Source of the DNA: SURF-24 sp964537965
GTDB lineage: Bacteria > Bacteroidota > Ignavibacteria > Ignavibacteriales > SURF-24
Assembly (NCBI GenBank): GCA_964537965.1
Contig: CAZIDB010000175.1
Coordinates: 1-10,290 of the forward strand
Direction of reading: 5' to 3'
DNA length: 10,290 nt
Each line of letters starts with the position of its first letter. Position 1 is the stretch's first letter. The notes beneath the pieces were generated by a model that was not told the DNA's origin, did no database searches, and was given only the letters and a program-made list of their open reading frames with translations. The position numbers and the translations under genes are program-made. Shown one piece after another: positions 6,589 to 10,290 of this stretch.

Positions 6589-7206
6589 ATGGATTTTTAT
6601 AAAGTGATAGATAAAAGAAGAACCGTGCGCAGTTTTTCTGACAGGAAAGTGCCAAAGGAAATTATTTACAAAATTCTTGAGGCTGGAGTTAAAGCGCCCA
6701 CTTATAATCATTTGCGCGAATGGGATTTCCTGCTTGTGAAAGATGAAAACACCAGGTTGAATATTGTTAAAGCAGAAGGAATTCCAGATTCGGTTAATAT
6801 AACTGAACTTGAACAAAATTTTATTGATGCTGACGCGCATGCAAAGCAAATGTATCTTGATGCTATTCCAAGACAAAAAAGTATGCTGCTTAAGGCACCG
6901 GAATTATTAGTCGTGGTTTTCAAACCAAAGACAAAAGTTGATAAAAGCAAATCCGTTTATGATTTAAACTGTCTTTCTTCTGCCTGGTGCTGTATAGAAA
7001 ATATTTTGCTTGCAATGGCAGCAGAGAATTTATTCGGAGTAACTTATATTCCTCAAAAGAGTAAAGAAGTAAAGAAAGTGCTGAATGTTCCGGAAGAACT
7101 TGAAATAGCAGCATTAATTCCTTTTGGTTATAAACCGGACGAAAGTAATGTGGTACCGCAAAAGAATATTGATCTGAAAACAAGGATTCACATAAACACA
7201 TGGTAG
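6589..7206 (+). CDS. Nitroreductase-family FMN oxidoreductase
   Basis: The 205-residue protein belongs to the FMN-dependent nitroreductase family, which uses NAD(P)H to reduce nitro compounds, quinones or other electrophiles, usually as a dimer. Evidence is the N-terminal KRRTVRSFSDRKVP (R10, R11 and R14 are the FMN phosphate contacts of the family), the segment VKAPTYNHLREWDFLLV corresponding to APSxxNxQPWxF, the core helix CCIENILLAMAAENLFGVTYIP, and the C-terminal ALIPFGYKPDE. The usual Asn-Gln/Ser-Trp triplet is changed to Asn-His-Leu-Arg-Glu-Trp, so substrate preference cannot be read from it. GGAG stands 4 nt before the ATG. The natural substrate is unknown, and the neighbours do not narrow it. 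Confidence 0.88.
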   Translation: MDFYKVIDKRRTVRSFSDRKVPKEIIYKILEAGVKAPTYNHLREWDFLLVKDENTRLNIVKAEGIPDSVNITELEQNFIDADAHAKQMYLDAIPRQKSMLLKAPELLVVVFKPKTKVDKSKSVYDLNCLSSAWCCIENILLAMAAENLFGVTYIPQKSKEVKKVLNVPEELEIAALIPFGYKPDESNVVPQKNIDLKTRIHINTW

Positions 7207-7325
7207 ATAATTTGTGTCATTAATAGAATTCAGAAATTATAATTCTGAAATAAAAGAGAGGTAAAATTTTTCTGAATGACCATTGTTTGTCCCGAATAAA
7301 TTGATGAAGAATAGTTTTAAGTGAG

Positions 7326-8528
7326 ATGATGAAAAATAAATATATAATATTAATCATAACTCTTTTTACGGTTCATAGTATTCATGCGCAGGGTAAATTT
7401 GAATCGGTTGAGAATAATGAAAATTATACGGCAACATTCTCATACGGTTATGACAGCCTGCTGACGAAGCTGGAAGAATGGCGTCAATGCCCCTATATTA
7501 AAATAGATTCGATAGGTGCAAGTGTGTTGGGTCGAGCTGTCTGGATGCTGACAATAAGGGGAAAACAGAATCACTTTCTTCCTATTTACAGGGTTACAAT
7601 TCATGCGCGGACACATCCGAATGAAGTTCAGTCGGAGATGCTTACACATCGTATAATTGAATACCTGATTGAAGATTCTGAGTTCGGCGAATTATTACGG
7701 GATAGATTTGAGTTTAATATTGTTCCAATGTATAACCTGGACGGAGTTGAATTAGGATATGGAAGACAGAATGCAAATAAAATCGATCTGGAACGTAATT
7801 GGTTTACTGATCCTCCGGAACCGGAAGTTAATGTATTAAGGAATAAGTATCTTGAGTTTATGGAGTCATTTCTTCCAATCAGTATTGCGTTGAATATGCA
7901 TGGAGATTCGGGAGCGAAAAAAAACTATTTCATTTTTCATCATGAAAACGGAACATCGGACAAATATGTTGAAGATCAAAAAAAGTTTTATGAAGAAGTA
8001 AGCAAATATTACCCAAGTGGAATAGCTGAATGGGATTATTCTGTAACCTGGCAAAATGGTAATCCATTGGTTTATCCTGAAAGCTGGTTCTGGGTAAATT
8101 ATGCTGAAGAAGTGATGGCTTTAACTTTTGAGAAAATTCCTACTCAAACTGCTACTGATGCTCAGTACGATTCAACTGCATATGCACTGCTGAACGGCAT
8201 AGTAGATTATTTCAATGTTACTTCTGAAACTAATGTCGCAGATCCGCATGGAGCAATTATTCCTCATACAATTGTACTTTATCAGAACTATCCGAATCCA
8301 TTTAATGCCGGTACGCAAATTAGATTTTCTCTCCCCAAGGAAACATCTGTTAAATTGGAAATTTTTGATGCATTGGGAAATTTAGTAACGGAATTGTTGA
8401 ATGAAGAGTTGTCATCTGGAATTTATCAGGTAGAATTTTCCGCCGCAAATTTATCAAGTGGAATATATTATTACAAACTTACAACGGAAAATTTTGTGCA
8501 AGCTAAAAAACTTGTTCTCATTAAATAA
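7326..8528 (+). CDS. Secreted M14 zinc carboxypeptidase with T9SS sorting domain
   Basis: A 22-residue signal peptide (MMKNKYIIL...SIHAQG) precedes an M14 carboxypeptidase domain (about 30-300) and a T9SS type A C-terminal domain (about 320-400, NYPNPFNAGT ... KKLVLIK). Zinc ligands are H97 and E100 in HARTHPNE and H192 in LNMHGDSG. E269 in MALTFEK is the catalytic glutamate. The substrate-binding DLNRN motif reads DLERN here, with E156 for the usual Asn and R157 conserved. The enzyme is expected to remove C-terminal residues from peptides, or act on peptidoglycan peptides, at or outside the outer membrane; the substrate is unknown. ATGATG offers starts at 7326 and 7329, with only a weak AGTGAG before them. 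An exported TPR protein begins 35 nt downstream, probably in the same transcript. Confidence 0.9.
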   Translation: MMKNKYIILIITLFTVHSIHAQGKFESVENNENYTATFSYGYDSLLTKLEEWRQCPYIKIDSIGASVLGRAVWMLTIRGKQNHFLPIYRVTIHARTHPNEVQSEMLTHRIIEYLIEDSEFGELLRDRFEFNIVPMYNLDGVELGYGRQNANKIDLERNWFTDPPEPEVNVLRNKYLEFMESFLPISIALNMHGDSGAKKNYFIFHHENGTSDKYVEDQKKFYEEVSKYYPSGIAEWDYSVTWQNGNPLVYPESWFWVNYAEEVMALTFEKIPTQTATDAQYDSTAYALLNGIVDYFNVTSETNVADPHGAIIPHTIVLYQNYPNPFNAGTQIRFSLPKETSVKLEIFDALGNLVTELLNEELSSGIYQVEFSAANLSSGIYYYKLTTENFVQAKKLVLIK

Positions 8529-8563
8529 AAATCCTTTTATCTCATAATTATGGAGAAATTTTT

Positions 8564-9781
8564 ATGATTAGATCCATAAGAGTAATTGTTTTCATTTTTA
8601 TCCAGATCGTTTTTTTAAGTGTTTGTAATTCCCAGCAAGAACGTTCCAACCTCGATGAAGTTTTAAAACTCTTTTTTGAAATTAAATATGAACAGGCATT
8701 ACCAATTCTCGAGGAAATTACAAATAAAGATGAATCAAGTATTAAAGCCAGGACATGGCTTGCCGAAACATATCGCAGATTAGGCAGAACTGATGATGCA
8801 ATTAAATCTGCAAAAATTGCTCTTAGTCTAAATCCTTGTTATGGTTTTGCTCATATTGTTATTGCACAGGCAAGTTATCCAAACTCCGATTCAATATCTG
8901 TTCACGTAAATAAAGCTATAGAATGCGATTCAACTGATCCAAATGCCTGGTTAATGATGTGGGGCGAGGCAATTAAGAATGCAGATCTTGAAATGAGAAA
9001 TAAAAGTCTAAGAAAGCTTGTTGAAACTGGATTTTTTACAAAGGCAGCACTTGCTTATGGGCGTCTGGAATTAGCGTTTCTTCCTCCCAATTCAATTTAT
9101 ATTACAAATGGTGATATGGATACATATCCCGCTCAAGCAGTGCAAATAACAGAAAATTATCGTACTGATGTTGCAGTAATTGAAAAGGAACATTTTGGAA
9201 TTCCCTGGGCCTACAGGTTTATAAGAGATTATCAAAAAGTATCTTTACCCTTTACAGATCAACAGATTGAGGCTATGAATGACTCAATGGATGCTAATGG
9301 AAATATCATTACAAAAGCAGATAAAGTTTTTAAAGCATTGATAGTTCAAAAACAAAACAATCAAGCACATCGTCCTGTAACCATTGCTCCAACGGTTAAT
9401 GAAAGTTTTGTGTATCCATATATTAATAATTTTAAGTATAAGGGAATGTTTTATTTATGGCAGCCGCAGCCCGATGATGGAACAGTTGATACCTTAGTAC
9501 TGAAAAAATATCTTTCAAGCATTGATCCTGATTCTTTTTCCGGACCCTGGGCCAGCTTAAAAGACCGTAGTCCTGTTAGAAGATTTTATACAAAAGGAGT
9601 GGTGGGAATTCTCTTTCAAATTGCACTTACGTATAGCGAGGAGTTGATAAAAGCAAATAGAATTGATGAATCAGAGAAAACACTTGAATGGTTGGAAAGT
9701 TTTGAGAAGAAGACAGAAGCGGGAGAAATTTGTAAAGAAGAGATTGATAGATTGAGGAGTCTAATGAGACAACATTACTAA
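8564..9781 (+). CDS. Exported TPR protein with DUF2723 C-terminal-like domain
   Basis: The 405 residues begin with a signal peptide of about 23 residues (ending near FLSVCNSQ; the cysteine lacks a good lipobox). TPR-like helices follow at about 28-125, including ARTWLAETYRRLGRTDDAI. From about 173 to 223 comes LPPNSIYITNGDMDTYPAQ ... YRTDVAVIEKEHFGIPWAY. This closely resembles the conserved soluble tail of DUF2723 membrane proteins (pattern PPNAI-FTNGDNDTFPLWYLQ ... RPDV ... PWY). A further FKYKGMFYLWQP (290-301) and a closing helical pair also fit that tail. The whole membrane portion of DUF2723 proteins is missing, so this is a stand-alone periplasmic or surface version; its function is unknown. 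GGAGA stands 7 nt before the ATG. It lies 35 nt after the M14 peptidase gene. Confidence 0.75.
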   Translation: MIRSIRVIVFIFIQIVFLSVCNSQQERSNLDEVLKLFFEIKYEQALPILEEITNKDESSIKARTWLAETYRRLGRTDDAIKSAKIALSLNPCYGFAHIVIAQASYPNSDSISVHVNKAIECDSTDPNAWLMMWGEAIKNADLEMRNKSLRKLVETGFFTKAALAYGRLELAFLPPNSIYITNGDMDTYPAQAVQITENYRTDVAVIEKEHFGIPWAYRFIRDYQKVSLPFTDQQIEAMNDSMDANGNIITKADKVFKALIVQKQNNQAHRPVTIAPTVNESFVYPYINNFKYKGMFYLWQPQPDDGTVDTLVLKKYLSSIDPDSFSGPWASLKDRSPVRRFYTKGVVGILFQIALTYSEELIKANRIDESEKTLEWLESFEKKTEAGEICKEEIDRLRSLMRQHY

Positions 9782-9832
9782 TAAGTAAGGTTTACAATAA
9801 AACAGAAACTCTATTAAAAGGAATACCTGTTA

Positions 9833-10290
9833 ATGATATTTAGAAAACTAAATAAAGATGATAAAAATTGGGTGGATGAGTTTATTAAGCATCACTGGGG
9901 CTCAGAGCAAATTATTGTTCATAATAAAATCTATCTGCCGGGTAAGCTTGAAGGATTTGTTGCAGAAGATAATAATGTAAATGTTGGTCTTATTACTTAT
10001 GAAATCGAAAATCAATGTTGCGAGATAGTTAGCCTTAACAGTATAGTTGAACACAAAGGAATAGGAAGAGAACTGGTAAAATTGGTAACTCAAACGGCAA
10101 AAGCACAAGACTGCAGGACAGTATGGTTAATTACAACAAATGATAATATAAGAGCCATAGAATTTTATCAGAGAATGGGTTTTCAACTGATTAAAGTGTA
10201 TCCAAATGCAGTGGATAATTCCAGGAAAATTAAACCGGAGATTCCCTTAATAGCAGAGAATGGAATTCCTATAAGGGATGAACTTGAATT
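9833..10290 (+). CDS. GNAT N-acetyltransferase (3' partial)
   Basis: This frame is open to the end of the window, giving 152 complete codons. The sequence has the GNAT hallmarks: the acetyl-CoA loop EHKGIGRELVKLV (HKGIGR at 74-79), the strand CRTVWLITTNDN, and motif B AIEFYQRMGFQLIKVYP. The ending (KIKPEIPLIAENGIPIRDELE) is typical of the last residues of a small GNAT subgroup, so probably only a few codons are missing. The ATG at 9833 is preceded by AAAAGGA with 10 nt spacing, and lies 51 nt after the TPR protein. The acetyl acceptor cannot be deduced. Confidence 0.88.
   Translation, partial: MIFRKLNKDDKNWVDEFIKHHWGSEQIIVHNKIYLPGKLEGFVAEDNNVNVGLITYEIENQCCEIVSLNSIVEHKGIGRELVKLVTQTAKAQDCRTVWLITTNDNIRAIEFYQRMGFQLIKVYPNAVDNSRKIKPEIPLIAENGIPIRDELE

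Noticed and set aside
7229..7249. TTCAGAA/TTCTGAA hairpin between the nitroreductase and M14 genes
   Set aside because: The stem has only 7 AT-rich pairs with a 7-nt loop and is followed by an A-rich, not T-rich, run. It is too weak to call a terminator.
7286..7319. TTTG and TAGTTTTA as a promoter right before the M14 gene
   Set aside because: The spacer is 22 bp and the -7 box has one mismatch. The transcript would begin at the ATG itself, which needs leaderless translation. Not convincing.
1..10290. Search for CRISPR arrays, insertion sequences, phage genes, toxin-antitoxin pairs, tRNA/rRNA genes and riboswitches
   Set aside because: No regularly spaced repeats, transposase or integrase motifs, small paired toxin-antitoxin genes or recognisable RNA folds were seen on reading the sequence; a covariance-model search was not possible here.

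Overview
The window looks like part of a metagenome-assembled scaffold from the Ignavibacteria/Chlorobi side of the Bacteroidota-Chlorobiota group. Three things suggest this. Two secreted proteins end in a type IX secretion (T9SS) type A sorting domain with the YPNPFN signature typical of Ignavibacteriales. Base composition is AT-rich. At least one promoter fits the Bacteroidota pattern (TTTG ... TAnnTTTG). The placement is inference from protein style, not a database match. A run of exactly 100 Ns (1623-1722) marks a scaffolding gap.

Layout. 1-1266 is the 3' part of a large secreted adhesin-like protein (SdrD B-like repeat, LamG domain, T9SS tail), closed by a clear intrinsic terminator. 1476-2795 is a membrane protein with C-terminal TPR repeats, probably a GT-C (TMTC-like) glycosyltransferase. 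The N gap removes most of its membrane half, so the apparent single reading frame is not its true structure. 2972-4681 holds serA (phosphoglycerate dehydrogenase with ACT domain) and ogt (O6-alkylguanine-DNA alkyltransferase), 12 nt apart and probably cotranscribed from a promoter just upstream of serA. A small three-helix membrane protein lies convergently at 4688-4960 on the minus strand, with a strong Shine-Dalgarno and a sigma70-like promoter. A 413-bp stretch without a convincing gene (4961-5373) contains a 16-bp inverted repeat.

5374-7206 carries three plus-strand genes: a small lipoprotein with two CxxCH haem motifs, a YhbS-like GNAT acetyltransferase and a nitroreductase-family flavoprotein. 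7326-9781 is a two-gene unit: a secreted M14 zinc carboxypeptidase with a T9SS tail, then an exported TPR protein whose second half resembles the C-terminal soluble part of DUF2723 membrane proteins. The window ends inside another GNAT acetyltransferase (9833 onward).

This is mostly ordinary chromosomal content, a mix of housekeeping, envelope and secretion genes. I see no phage, transposon, CRISPR array, toxin-antitoxin pair, tRNA or rRNA, and no clearly new multi-gene system. The items most worth a second look are the dihaem lipoprotein, the stand-alone DUF2723-tail-like protein next to the M14 peptidase, the altered Asn-Arg motif of that peptidase, the possible clamp-binding tail on Ogt, and the gap-broken glycosyltransferase.
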